Assembly (NCBI GenBank): GCA_949296645.1
Contig: CASFPH010000011.1
Location: forward strand, 19,864 to 83,863
DNA: 64,000 bases
Origin: an uncultured Bacteroidales bacterium
Lineage (GTDB): Bacteria > Bacteroidota > Bacteroidia > Bacteroidales > UBA932
Direction of reading: 5' to 3'
Of the stretch, positions 27,742-36,273 are shown in pieces; position 1 is the stretch's first letter, and every line of letters starts with the position of its first letter. A program made the translations under genes and the position numbers. The notes under the pieces were generated by a model. The model was given only the letters and a program-made list of their open reading frames with translations, was not told where the DNA came from and searched no databases.

Positions 27742-29160
27742 TTATTTCAATCCGTTGTAGAGGTCTGTAGGGTATTTTCCGTTGAAGCATGCAAGACATA
27801 GCTGATTTCTTTTGCCTGCCATGAACAGTGCTTCTTCGGAAAGGAATGCTATGGAATCAGCTTCAAGGCTTTCCCTTACTTCTTCAAGTGTCTTTTTTGC
27901 ACATATCAGTTCTTCTCTGCTTGAGATGTCGACCCCGTAGAAACAAGGTGATTTTATCTGCGGACTTGCAATCCTGAGATGTACTTCGGCGGCTCCGGCT
28001 TCCTTAAGCATCCTGATTATCCTCCTTGAAGTGGTTCCCCTTACTACAGAGTCGTCGACAAGGACGATCCTTTTTCCTTTTACGATAGTCTTTACTGCAG
28101 AGAGTTTCATTCTGACACCTTTTTCCCTCAAAGCCTGGGACGGCTGTATGAATGTACGGCCTATGTATTTGTTCTTGATAAGCCCCATCTCGTATGGCAG
28201 TCCGCTGGCTTCGCTGTATCCCATTGCGGCACTCAGGCTTGAGTCAGGTACCCCGACCACGATATCCGCGTCGGCAGGAGCTTCCTTGAAGAGCAGTCTT
28301 CCCGTCTCTTTCCTGAAACTGTGTACATTGCGTCCTTCTATATCGCTGTCAGGTCTGGCGAAATATACATATTCCATGGCACACATGTCATGTTTGCGGA
28401 ATTCAGAATATCTAATGCTTCTGATTCCGTGATGGTCTATGGTTACTATTTCTCCAGGTTCGACATCGCGTATGAATTCCGCCCCAATTACGTCGAAGGC
28501 ACATGTTTCACTGCTTACTACATATCCATCGCCGAGTTTTCCTATTGACAACGGGCGCAGGCCGTATTTGTCCCTGCATACGTACAGGCGTTTTGAAGTC
28601 ATGACCAGAAATGCGAATGCACCTTCTATCATGTTGAGGGCTTCTTCTATGGCCGCTATTCTGGGCTGGTTCCTGTTATATGAATTCTTTTTTATGAGAT
28701 GTGCCAGAATTTCGCTGTCGGACGATGACTGGAACAGACTGCCGGCATTCTCAAGATATCGGCGGAGTTCCCTTGAATTTACGATATTCCCGTTATGGGC
28801 GAGGGCGAAATCGCCCGTGTTGTGTCTGAACATGAAAGGCTGTACGTTTTCTATCCCTCCACCTCCTGTGGTTGAATACCTTACATGTCCTATGGCCATG
28901 GAACAGTTGCCGAGTGATGAGACTTTGTTTTCATTGAAAACTTCCGTAACGAGTCCTTCACCCTTGACTCTCCTGAAGTTCCCGTCCGTGTCTACGGTCA
29001 CAATTCCGCATCCTTCCTGTCCTCTGTGCTGGAGGGAATGCAGACCGTAATAGGTAAGCGATGCTGCATTGCCTGCTCCGTAAATGCCGAAAACACCACA
29101 TTCTTCGTGGAGCCCGTGCATATCGTATGTTGTTTTCTGACAGTTTCCTATATTGTCCAT
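27742..29160 (-). CDS. purF: Amidophosphoribosyltransferase
   Basis: First committed step of purine synthesis: PRPP plus glutamine to phosphoribosylamine (cytosol). N-terminal Ntn-type glutaminase with the nucleophile Cys in HEECGVFGIYG after a short propeptide. The C-terminal type I PRT domain has the PRPP loop RIVLVDDSVVRGTT. AHNGNIVN and GHVRYSTTG are also intact. 472 aa, normal. Follows purC by 42 nt, forming a purine unit. Confidence 0.94.
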   Translation of the reverse strand: MDNIGNCQKTTYDMHGLHEECGVFGIYGAGNAASLTYYGLHSLQHRGQEGCGIVTVDTDGNFRRVKGEGLVTEVFNENKVSSLGNCSMAIGHVRYSTTGGGGIENVQPFMFRHNTGDFALAHNGNIVNSRELRRYLENAGSLFQSSSDSEILAHLIKKNSYNRNQPRIAAIEEALNMIEGAFAFLVMTSKRLYVCRDKYGLRPLSIGKLGDGYVVSSETCAFDVIGAEFIRDVEPGEIVTIDHHGIRSIRYSEFRKHDMCAMEYVYFARPDSDIEGRNVHSFRKETGRLLFKEAPADADIVVGVPDSSLSAAMGYSEASGLPYEMGLIKNKYIGRTFIQPSQALREKGVRMKLSAVKTIVKGKRIVLVDDSVVRGTTSRRIIRMLKEAGAAEVHLRIASPQIKSPCFYGVDISSREELICAKKTLEEVRESLEADSIAFLSEEALFMAGKRNQLCLACFNGKYPTDLYNGLK

Positions 29161-29202
29161 ATTATTAACTGTTTTTATGCTTCCTTACCGTTTTGCCCTA
29201 AT

Positions 29203-29919
29203 TTATTTTATCAGTTTTTCCGCGAGTCTCCGGTTGACAGTGCGGTATGATTCATATATTTTCCCCATGTCGCGGCGGTACCTGTCCTTGTCAAGTTTGT
29301 CGGATGTTTTTATGTCCCACATCCTGGCCGTATCTGGTGTTATCTCGCCTGCAAGGATTATGCTGCCTTTCCGGTCGCGTCCGAATTCCAGCTTCAAATC
29401 TACCAGTTGTATACCGACGCTTTCCAGCATGGGCCGGAGTATCACGTTTATTTTTTTCGAGACGGAATAAATTTCATCCAGTTCCTTATAGGATACAAGG
29501 CCGAGAGCTACGGCGTAATGGTCGTTGATGAATGGATTTCCAAGTTCTGCGTTTTTATAGCACAGATCGAATATAGTGTTTTCAGGACGAGTACCTTCCT
29601 TGAGCCCGAGTCTCTGGGCCATAGAACCCGCCAGAAAATTTCTTACTGTAACTTCCAGGTCGATCGGCTCTGTTTTTGCACACAGCAACCCGTCGGATGA
29701 AATTTTTCTGATGAATCTGTTGTAAATTCCGTTTTCGGAAAGGTATCCGGCAATCATGGCTGCTATTGAAGCATTGATTTCTCCTTTCCCTGCAATTGTC
29801 GCTTTTTTGATTCCGTTGAATGCGGAGATAGTGTCTGTGTACCTCACAAGTATTGTGTCAGGATCTTCTGACTTGAACACTTCCATGGAGGTCCCATTGA
29901 ATAATAATGCGTCTTCCAT
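29203..29919 (-). CDS. purC: Phosphoribosylaminoimidazole-succinocarboxamide (SAICAR) synthase
   Basis: ATP-dependent ligation of aspartate to CAIR in purine synthesis. 238 aa. SAICAR synthase features: N-terminal LLFNGTSMEVF, DTISAFNGIKKATI, EVTVRNFLAGS (signature-1 position), and VDLKLEFGRDRKGSIILAGEITPD (signature 2). A -7 box TAATTTTG lies 29 nt upstream on this strand (29949-29956). Heads the purC-purF-DUF554 unit. Confidence 0.93.
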   Translation of the reverse strand: MEDALLFNGTSMEVFKSEDPDTILVRYTDTISAFNGIKKATIAGKGEINASIAAMIAGYLSENGIYNRFIRKISSDGLLCAKTEPIDLEVTVRNFLAGSMAQRLGLKEGTRPENTIFDLCYKNAELGNPFINDHYAVALGLVSYKELDEIYSVSKKINVILRPMLESVGIQLVDLKLEFGRDRKGSIILAGEITPDTARMWDIKTSDKLDKDRYRRDMGKIYESYRTVNRRLAEKLIK

Positions 29920-29973
29920 AAATCGTAGAAGTTGTTTGAAACAGGGAACAAAATTAATACAAACAGGAGAAAA

Positions 29974-30225
29974 TTATATTTTGATAGCGAATTTTTTCAG
30001 TCTTCCGTCAAGCATGTTTTCAGGAATAATTTTCTTTATAATATCTGAAACGGCATTTAGAAGTCTTTCCTTAACATAGTCGTTGCGTATCACGAGGGAT
30101 ATTTCCCTGGTGGATTCCTTTGGAATTATCCGGCGCACGTTCTTCTTCTGTTCCCTGTCAAGGAACTGAATGTGCATTTCCGGGATAATGGTGTGTCCTC
30201 CGTTCATGTCTACTACTCTTACTAC
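29974..30225 (-). pseudogene. Remnant of a LysR-type regulator (OxyR-like C-terminus)
   Basis: About 80 codons resembling the end of the OxyR substrate-binding domain in Bacteroidota: RVVDMNGGHTIIPEMHI, REISLVIRNDYVKERLL, and a terminal IKKIIPENMLDGRLKKF. The intact family is about 300 aa, and the N-terminal HTH and redox Cys region are absent. The frame is closed upstream by TAG at 30226-30228, exactly where the repeat block begins, so the gene was truncated there. Confidence 0.7.
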
Positions 30226-30228
30226 CTA

Positions 30229-31107
30229 ACTCGTCCGGATTCCGGGTGTTTTTCAGACTGTTTCCTGCTGTTTTCAGCCTGCTTTCCGGTGTGTTCCGGC
30301 TGTTTCGGCTGTTTCGGGTGTTTTCCGCCTGTTTTCTGGCTGCTTTCTGCCTGCTTCGGGCGAGTCTGCAAGCCGATTTTTCATATATTGCTGAAAATCA
30401 ATAAAGTATCCTGAAGACGCCAACAGACTCGACTGCGTGCGGAGAAGAAAAATTGAACCAGTCCCCGCCAGAGGGCACTCTGAGGCATGTCACGTTTCCG
30501 GGGCCAAATCGAGTGTGTAGTCGGCGTCGTACGGAACTATTTGAAAATGAACTGATTGACTCGGAGAGCTCTTACGGACTCACCTGGATTTCAGGCGTTT
30601 TTTTGGTGAGTGTGCAGGCTGTGTTTTTATATATTACTGAAAATCAGCGAAGTACCGCGTAGCCGCCAACAGACTCGACCGCTCCCGCGAAAGAAAAATA
30701 GATCCAATCGCCGCCTGAGGGCACTCTGAGGCAGGTCACGTTTCCGGGGCCAAATCGAGTGTGTAGTCGGCGTCGTACTGAACTATCTGAAAATAAGCTA
30801 TTTGACGCAAAGGACTCTTGCGGACTCGCCCTGATTTCGGGCATTTTCCGGGCGAGTCTGCAAGCTGAGCTTTCATATGTTGCTGAAAATCAGCAAAGTA
30901 CCCCGAAGGCGCGAACAGACTCGCCAGCCGCCGCGAAAGAAAAATAGACCCAGTCCCCGCCAGAGTGCACTCTGAGGCAGGTCACGTTTTTGAGGCCAAA
31001 TCGAGTGTGTAGTCGGTGTCGTACTTAACTATTTGAAAATGAACTATTTGACGCGGAGAGCTCTTGCGGACTCACCTCGATTTCGGGCGTTTTCCGGGCG
31101 AGTGAGC
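30229..31107. repeat. Tandem repeat block, 246-bp period, with an expanded low-complexity loop at its left end
   Basis: Three near-full copies start at 30357, 30603 and 30849, with the beginning of a fourth at 31095; the interval is exactly 246 bp each time. A conserved anchor GCACTCTGAGGCA occurs at 30475, 30721 and 30967. Each unit includes an inverted repeat: ACTCACC/GGTGAGT (30578-30584 / 30605-30611) in one copy and ACTCGCC/GGCGAGT (30824-30830 / 30851-30857) in the next, a compensatory A-T to G-C change. Left of the first copy, 30238-30356 is an imperfect short-period tract built from CTGTTTTC/GGCTGTTTC-like words. Short open frames inside are probably incidental. No transposase. Origin unknown. 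Confidence 0.85.
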
Positions 31108-31127
31108 TGTACCAAAAAAGTTGGACA
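31108..31127. other. Possible IS end remnant
   Basis: TGTACCAAAAAAGTTGGACA resembles terminal sequences of IS3-like elements, sits directly at the right edge of the repeat block, and has no transposase nearby. Weak evidence from memory of IS termini. Confidence 0.25.
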
Positions 31128-31172
31128 CAAGCCGACCTCAAAAACCTCTTTCGGGGTATTATGGTTTTACAT

Positions 31173-31610
31173 TTATTTCAGCAAAGATTTTATTTTATTG
31201 CTTTCGTAGTGATACATTTCGGTACATGCTACGTATGAATAAGGTATGTATTCGAAAAGTTGCAGATATGCATCTTTTTTATTGTGATATATTGTGAGCA
31301 TCAGTGATGTACCGTCCTGTTTCAGCTTTCCGTTGAAGTTTTCAGGTTTTTCAAGGATGCTTATGACTGCTTTCTTTTCGGATTGTGCGAAGTTGAGGTT
31401 CTTTTTGCTGAAGACTTCGCCGCTTTCGAATTCCTTGTATCCGCTTTTTAAAAGGAAAAACATTGCAGCTCCTGCTATTATACAGAATACTCCAGTAATT
31501 TTAAGTGCATCGGACTCGAATATTAATGCAAGTGCTGCTCCTGCTATAATGAATGCGGCTGCTATGATTATGTCTCCTGCTGTATGTACTTTTACAAAAT
31601 TTTTTTCCAT
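31173..31610 (-). CDS. Small membrane protein of unknown function
   Basis: 145 aa starting at MEKNFVKVHT; two N-terminal TM helices (DIIIAAAFIIAGAALALIF and ITGVFCIIAGAAMFFLL) followed by a cytosolic domain of about 85 residues. The upstream Met at 31703 would add an unlikely leader. No family recognised. Confidence 0.6.
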   Translation of the reverse strand: MEKNFVKVHTAGDIIIAAAFIIAGAALALIFESDALKITGVFCIIAGAAMFFLLKSGYKEFESGEVFSKKNLNFAQSEKKAVISILEKPENFNGKLKQDGTSLMLTIYHNKKDAYLQLFEYIPYSYVACTEMYHYESNKIKSLLK

Positions 31611-31748
31611 AGTAGTGATTTTTATGTTTAATGATGAATGTTTAATAATAAATTGATGATTGCGGTGTACTTGCAACATCGCAAAAATCCGGTTCCAGAG
31701 CAAGTAGGTTGTCCGGAACTGTGGTTGTAAGTTATGACTATGGAATTT

Positions 31749-32171
31749 CTAAATTATTATTTTGTGCAGTACGATATGGTATCTGTGATGTCTGCAAGTA
31801 TATCTGACGGATGGGCCGTGCAGTGTTTCAAATGATGCAAACTGTCCTGCAATGTCATGTATACGGTTTCCGGTAATGGATGTGTTCTGGCAGTTTGCTC
31901 CACCAGTGTGACGTCTTGACTGCAGTTGCGGATTGCTGTATGGGGAGGAGTATGACTGTCTGGAGGTGAAAGTTTCTCCGGTGCTGCTTCCTGGCAGGAA
32001 GAAGCCGTCTATCCTGAGGTTGCGGTCAAGGTAGCCTTCAGTTCCGTCAAGGACTGTTCCTGTCATTCCTGAATATTGAACGGCCGCTGAAGTACGGTCG
32101 TTTCTGTCCGTTACATTCAGTATTACGGCCACCAGAATGGCCGTTATGAATATGGCTGCCTTTTTCAACAT
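31749..32171 (-). CDS. Small exported protein of unknown function
   Basis: 140 aa from the Met at 32171 (KKAAIFITAILVAVILNV signal/anchor). The rest is polar, Ser/Thr-rich, ending in a His/Arg/Ile-rich tail (YTCRHHRYHIVLHKIII). Such short proteins with a basic-hydrophobic tail are frequent in Bacteroidota, but I cannot assign a role. Moderate risk of being non-coding. Confidence 0.4.
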   Translation of the reverse strand: MLKKAAIFITAILVAVILNVTDRNDRTSAAVQYSGMTGTVLDGTEGYLDRNLRIDGFFLPGSSTGETFTSRQSYSSPYSNPQLQSRRHTGGANCQNTSITGNRIHDIAGQFASFETLHGPSVRYTCRHHRYHIVLHKIII

Positions 32172-32292
32172 TATTGTCGCCTTAGTGACTGCAAAGATAT
32201 ACATTATGTGCATATAAAAGACGGTACATCAAAAATTTTGTCTTGATGTACCGTCCCCGACCGAAAATGCCGGACTTGTCAGAATCTATTTA

Positions 32293-33135
32293 TTATAGAA
32301 TGCTGGAAATCATCTTGGCCTGTATTTCGGCAAATCTGGTCAATTGTTCTTCTGTCATGTCGCCTTCGATCTCTTCGAGTTCTCCGGCCAGTTTTTCAAT
32401 TTTCTCGCTGAGTGAAACTGAGCTCAGCGCAAGGTCAAGGAGACCGCCTTCTTTCATGGCCTTTGCATATTCGTCAATGCATTTTTCGTAGTCGTCGAGA
32501 ATCCTGTCGATCTTGTTGCCGCTTTTGCCGCGTTTCTTTTTCTTTACGGTACCGTTATCCCCGGACTGGTCTTCACTGCCGGCAATCTTATCCTGTTCTC
32601 CGGAATTTTCACCGGAAGATACGGATTTTTCCTGCTTTCTCACCTCTATGTCCATCATGACCGAGAATGAAGCAATACTGTGCATAATCTCTTTTCCGTC
32701 ACCGAACAGTGTGGTGCTGAATGTCAGCCATGCGGACTCGTTAACCAGAGTCCAGCCCAGCAGCCTGGAGATTCCGTCCCTGCCGGAAAGTTCAAGTACA
32801 ACAGGTTTCCCGCCCGAATCCTTGATGTCGTTGCCGGAAGCATCCTTTATTATAAGGACTGCCCTGTCAATCTTTTCGATATAATCTCCTCCTATTTTTG
32901 AGGTCACCTTGAACGGTATGCTGATACTCAACTCATCATCTTCAAGTGTGAAGTCATATTTGCCGTCATCGACCTTGAGGTAATCGCTGCAAGGTACGCC
33001 TGAAATGCTGCCTTCAATGACAATGTCCCTTACAGCTACATTGTGTGTCTTGACACCGCATGAACGGAACAGAGAAGACAGCAGCGCTATGATGACAATA
33101 CCGCCTATTATGAGGTATGATTTTTTCATTTTCAT
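32293..33135 (-). CDS. Membrane-anchored protein of the kinase cassette
   Basis: 280 aa. N-terminal TM anchor (LIIGGIVIIALLSSLF) followed by RSCG; residues ~35-170 are beta-rich and probably periplasmic; ~175-205 is a polar linker with a KKKKRGK basic patch; the C-terminal 70 residues are charged helices (EKIEKLAGELEEIEGD). No known domain. Lies 16 nt after the DUF456 gene and on the same strand as the kinase, so it may be an effector or substrate of that cassette. Confidence 0.6.
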   Translation of the reverse strand: MKMKKSYLIIGGIVIIALLSSLFRSCGVKTHNVAVRDIVIEGSISGVPCSDYLKVDDGKYDFTLEDDELSISIPFKVTSKIGGDYIEKIDRAVLIIKDASGNDIKDSGGKPVVLELSGRDGISRLLGWTLVNESAWLTFSTTLFGDGKEIMHSIASFSVMMDIEVRKQEKSVSSGENSGEQDKIAGSEDQSGDNGTVKKKKRGKSGNKIDRILDDYEKCIDEYAKAMKEGGLLDLALSSVSLSEKIEKLAGELEEIEGDMTEEQLTRFAEIQAKMISSIL

Positions 33136-33151
33136 ATCATTTCCTCCATAT

Positions 33152-33670
33152 TTAGTCCATCAAGGTGAATGATGTATAGAGGCAGTAGGCGCATACGGCC
33201 AGTTTGAGCATGCTGCCGGCAAGATATACCACATAGGCTCCGGTACCGGCCTTGAACCCTTCCGACGGGTTTTTCTTTGAGATGGTCTCGAAAAGTACGG
33301 CTAGGACAAAAGGAGCCAGAAGGAACATTATGATGCCCGTGAAGCTGATGCCTTCACCGGAGAGTGCAGACAGCATCAGGATTCCTATAAGGGATCCGAT
33401 TATGCAACCACATTTCCCGCCTTTTCCGCTTGGAGCGACAAGTTTGCCGAGCTTGGGCAGCATGTATTTCCCGATGAGCATGGCTGCGATTACGGCAATG
33501 GCGCACAGAACGATTGCGGTGGTGGACATTGCCCCTTCCGCGGCTCCGTAATTCAGCAGCAGGATACCTGCAAAGGCAAGCAGCGGTCCGGGAATCTTGT
33601 GGATGAAACAGCCGACAATACCGACGGCCATAAGAACGAATGAAGCAATGATAATAAATAACTCTGACAT
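33152..33670 (-). CDS. DUF456-like membrane protein
   Basis: 172 aa with four to five TM helices. The segment VGIVGCFIHKIPGPLLAFAGILLL is typical of DUF456. The ~98-nt gap to the kinase gene upstream means co-transcription is likely but not certain. Function unknown. Confidence 0.7.
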   Translation of the reverse strand: MSELFIIIASFVLMAVGIVGCFIHKIPGPLLAFAGILLLNYGAAEGAMSTTAIVLCAIAVIAAMLIGKYMLPKLGKLVAPSGKGGKCGCIIGSLIGILMLSALSGEGISFTGIIMFLLAPFVLAVLFETISKKNPSEGFKAGTGAYVVYLAGSMLKLAVCAYCLYTSFTLMD

Positions 33671-33768
33671 TCTACAATTTTAGGACCCAAATCTGGATGA
33701 ATGCCGCACTGCAAGGTCCTGTTTTGCCGTGCGACATGCTCCGTGCACTGAGTTGCTGCAAATATATG

Positions 33769-35037
33769 TCAGGCTTCAATGTCTATTTTTGTCTTTTCCC
33801 GGCTTCCTGTTTTTTTCTCTCCTTTTCCATCTGTTGCGTCATGTTTTCTTTCTATAGCATCTTTGATGGTGTTTTGGCATAACAGGCTGAAACCGGTCGA
33901 ACGTATTTCCTTGGTCTCGTTTAATTTTGAAAGGATGGTATTGTACAGTTTGCTGCATTCGGATGCCATTTCCTTCAGTCCTATATCGGTTTTCCGCAGT
34001 TCTTTTACAGTTCTGGAATATTCATCGTACAATTTTTCCACATCCTTTTCACCGTTTCTTACGGCTTCATTCATGCGTTCCTGCATTTTCTCACGTTCCT
34101 GCTCACGTGAAATCAATTCTTCGTTCTGCTTTGTTATTTCCTGTATGGTTCCAGTCAGTTCTTCCTTTTGTCTTGTCATCTCCTGCATGGTTTCCGTGAG
34201 TTCTATCTTGTAACGGTTCACTTCCTGCATGTTCCCTGAATTGAAAATCAGTAGTGCACATACGGCAACAGCAAGCACTGCCGACAGAGAGGTCCTTGAA
34301 AGAATTTCTCTGTTGCGTACGGCATTAGCAACTTCATCCATGTTGCGGTATCTTCCCGATAGTCCGCTGCTGCATTTCCGTCCTACGGATGTGAATTTCC
34401 ATCCGGCGTTGAGCTCGACAAGTATCTTGCCCATACAGTATATATCGTTGCGTACATCCGGAACTGTGGATGTCTTCTGTTCTTCCGACATGTATTTCGG
34501 TGTGCCTGCGGGTTCTTTCAGTATGTCGTGGAAGTCCGTGTCGGACAGGCCGAAGTCTATTATCTTCAGATTGGAACCGTTGGTTGTCACCATGATGTTT
34601 GCCGGTTTTATATCCCTGTGCACTATCTGGTGTCCGCTTATATATTTTACGGCATCAATAAGCTCTCCGGCAAGTTTTTTCCTTACGGCCTTATCCGGTG
34701 ATTTTCCGAGAAATTCCTCAAGTGTTACGCCTTCGATGTATTCCATCACTATACATTCACCAAGTTCAGGAACATTTTCCCATCCGTAGATATTGATTAT
34801 GTTCTTGTGGCTCATGGTGACGCCTATTTCAAACTCCTTCATGAGCAGCTGGCGGTACATGGCCTCTCCGTAAAATTCCGGCTTGAGTCCTTTAAGAAGG
34901 AACCATTTCCCGTATCTGCGGGCCTTTACAAGTCTGTTGAATCCTGAGGATTCCATCTCGGTGAATGCCGTGAAGCCGCTGTCCACGGAGAAATCTTCCG
35001 TATTGATGAATTCCGATGTGATGAAACTGTTTTCCAT
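33769..35037 (-). CDS. Hanks-type Ser/Thr protein kinase with TM helix and coiled coil
   Basis: 422 aa. Kinase domain ~30-245: Lys49 in WFLLKG, catalytic loop H140-R-D142-I-K-P-A-N, and D161-F-G followed by an activation segment with the APE-equivalent region GTPKYMSEEQ. A TM helix (about 255-272, LSAVLAVAVCALLIF) separates it from a C-terminal region rich in Gln/Glu/Lys heptads with 14-residue tandem repeats (TGTIQEITKQNEEL), a likely extracytoplasmic coiled coil. No PASTA or beta-propeller sensor is present. Preceded by a 189-aa protein and followed by DUF456 and an anchored protein, forming a signalling cassette. Confidence 0.85.
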   Translation of the reverse strand: MENSFITSEFINTEDFSVDSGFTAFTEMESSGFNRLVKARRYGKWFLLKGLKPEFYGEAMYRQLLMKEFEIGVTMSHKNIINIYGWENVPELGECIVMEYIEGVTLEEFLGKSPDKAVRKKLAGELIDAVKYISGHQIVHRDIKPANIMVTTNGSNLKIIDFGLSDTDFHDILKEPAGTPKYMSEEQKTSTVPDVRNDIYCMGKILVELNAGWKFTSVGRKCSSGLSGRYRNMDEVANAVRNREILSRTSLSAVLAVAVCALLIFNSGNMQEVNRYKIELTETMQEMTRQKEELTGTIQEITKQNEELISREQEREKMQERMNEAVRNGEKDVEKLYDEYSRTVKELRKTDIGLKEMASECSKLYNTILSKLNETKEIRSTGFSLLCQNTIKDAIERKHDATDGKGEKKTGSREKTKIDIEA

Positions 35038-35071
35038 GTCTGTGATTTTATATTATACTTTATTTATGAAG

Positions 35072-35641
35072 TCATAGTATTTTCAGGGTTGTGAGTCCGT
35101 TTTTCTGTCCTGCGACATAGCATGAACCCTTTCTGTCCGGCAGATCCATATAGGCGGGCAATCCTGTCTGCAGTCTGCGGCATTCAAGAACGGTTCCCGT
35201 ATGTATGGAGGCGTTGACGGATTTTTCGACAATGAATCTGAAATCGCCCAGGTATTTCATTTCGCACTGCCTGTCAGGGAGCCATCCTATAAGCAGCCTT
35301 GTCCCTTGCTCCAGGGATGCCACATCAACGGTCTTGCCGCTCATAAATCCTGATTCCGTTCCGGAAGTCTCCTTGACATAAGCGAGAAACTGTTCCCAGT
35401 CTCCGTGTCCTGCAAATACTGAAAGGACATTGAGAGTCTTGACCGATGTTGTCTCGTATGGTTTTCTGGAGTATTCCCAGATTCTTTCCATAGTTGTTTC
35501 GGAAATCTGTTCGCCGATAGCGTCTTCTATTTCGGATACGGCTTCCATGAAATTGGAATGTGTCTTCAGGGAGTATCCGAGTTTTTCTTCAACTGCCTTT
35601 TTCAAAAGTGCGATCTGAGGTGTGTCTGTCCGTACTGCCAT
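35072..35641 (-). CDS. Kinase-associated protein with HTH-like N-terminus
   Basis: 189 aa, cytosolic. Residues ~5-85 are helical (KKAVEEKLGYSLKTHSNFMEAVSEIEDAIG, then SETTMERIWEYS), resembling a small DNA-binding or recruitment fold found next to Bacteroidota Ser/Thr kinases. The C-terminal ~80 residues are beta-rich (TRLLIGWLPDRQCEMKYLGD). Function unknown. First gene of the cassette, 34 nt before the kinase. Confidence 0.65.
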   Translation of the reverse strand: MAVRTDTPQIALLKKAVEEKLGYSLKTHSNFMEAVSEIEDAIGEQISETTMERIWEYSRKPYETTSVKTLNVLSVFAGHGDWEQFLAYVKETSGTESGFMSGKTVDVASLEQGTRLLIGWLPDRQCEMKYLGDFRFIVEKSVNASIHTGTVLECRRLQTGLPAYMDLPDRKGSCYVAGQKNGLTTLKIL

Positions 35642-35647
35642 TGTGTA

Positions 35648-35922
35648 TCAAGGTTTTATATGTTGTTTCCGGTCCGGGGAGAAATTGACTATCCCGACGC
35701 CTGCGAATACGAGCAAGGTGGCTGCAGCTTTTGCCCAAGACATGGTGTCAAGTCCTACTGCCAGGCTTATTCCCATCGCCACTACCGGCTGCACGTAGGA
35801 ATACATGCATACTATGACGGGCTTGATGCGCTTCTGTCCTACAGGTATGCGGTAAAGCATGCCAGGTTGCCTGTAAGCTTTTCTCTGCTTTCACTGGTTT
35901 GCATTGATACGGTCTTATTCAT
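35648..35922 (-). pseudogene. EamA/DMT-family transporter reduced to its two ends
   Basis: A start at 35922 opens a genuine-looking N-terminus (MNKTVSMQTSESREKLTGNL, entering the first TM) that stops at TAG 35839-35841. A second frame from about 35860 encodes the family C-terminus, YRIPVGQKRIKPVIV...YSYVQPVVAMGISLA...KAAATLLVFAGVGIVN. About 230 residues (TM1-TM8) are missing between them, and the frames disagree. The sequence ACCGCATACCTG around the junction fits both ends. A -7-like TAATTTCG lies at 35931-35938. Confidence 0.75.
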
Positions 35923-35937
35923 TGATGCGGCGAAATT

Positions 35938-35976
35938 ACAAAAAAAGACGCGTCTTGTTTTGTCTTGACGCATCTT
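35938..35976 (-). terminator. Terminator of the winged-helix regulator operon
   Basis: On the minus strand AAGATGCGTC pairs with GACGCGTCTT (10 bp, one wobble) around a 12-nt loop, followed by seven T residues. Confidence 0.75.
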
Positions 35977-35982
35977 TTTCCT

Positions 35983-36273
35983 TTATCTTGATATATAGCT
36001 TTTCAGGGATTCCACATACTCTTCGAAGGCCATCCGTCCCGCTTCGGTTATACGGCATGTGGTTCTGGGCTTTTTCCCCGAGAATCCCTTTTCCACATCA
36101 ATATATCCGGCTGCAGAGAGCTTGTCTATCTGTACGCTGAGATTCCCGGCAGTGGAGCCTGTCATCTCTCTGATATAGACGAAATCGGCCTCTTCAAGCT
36201 CCATAAGAAGCGAGATGACAGCCAGTCTCAGTTCCGAATGAAGCAGGGGATTCAGTTTCTTGAACTCTTGCAT
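35983..36273 (-). CDS. Winged-helix transcriptional regulator (HTH_34 type)
   Basis: 96 aa; matches the small PF13601-like winged helix: LHSELRLAVISLLMELEEADFVYIREMTGSTAGNLSVQIDKL is the HTH and SGKKPRTTCRITEAGRMAF the wing. Its start lies 22 nt inside the end of the upstream membrane-protein gene, so the two are translationally coupled. This pairing of a regulator with a multi-TM protein is common in Bacteroidota; target unknown. Confidence 0.85.
   Translation of the reverse strand: MQEFKKLNPLLHSELRLAVISLLMELEEADFVYIREMTGSTAGNLSVQIDKLSAAGYIDVEKGFSGKKPRTTCRITEAGRMAFEEYVESLKSYISR

Noticed and set aside
30453..30947. Short open frames within the 246-bp repeats (two similar ones on +, one on -)
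   Set aside because: They come from the repeat itself, are interrupted in other copies, have no promoter or start signals, and show no recognisable domain.
30229..31107. Integron cassette array (attC sites)
   Set aside because: Period and hairpins are suggestive, but no GTTRRRY/RYYYAAC core pairs, no cassette genes and no integrase in the window.
30229..31172. Known structured RNA (RNase P, tmRNA, SRP RNA) in the gene-free region
   Set aside because: None of their conserved core sequences was found.
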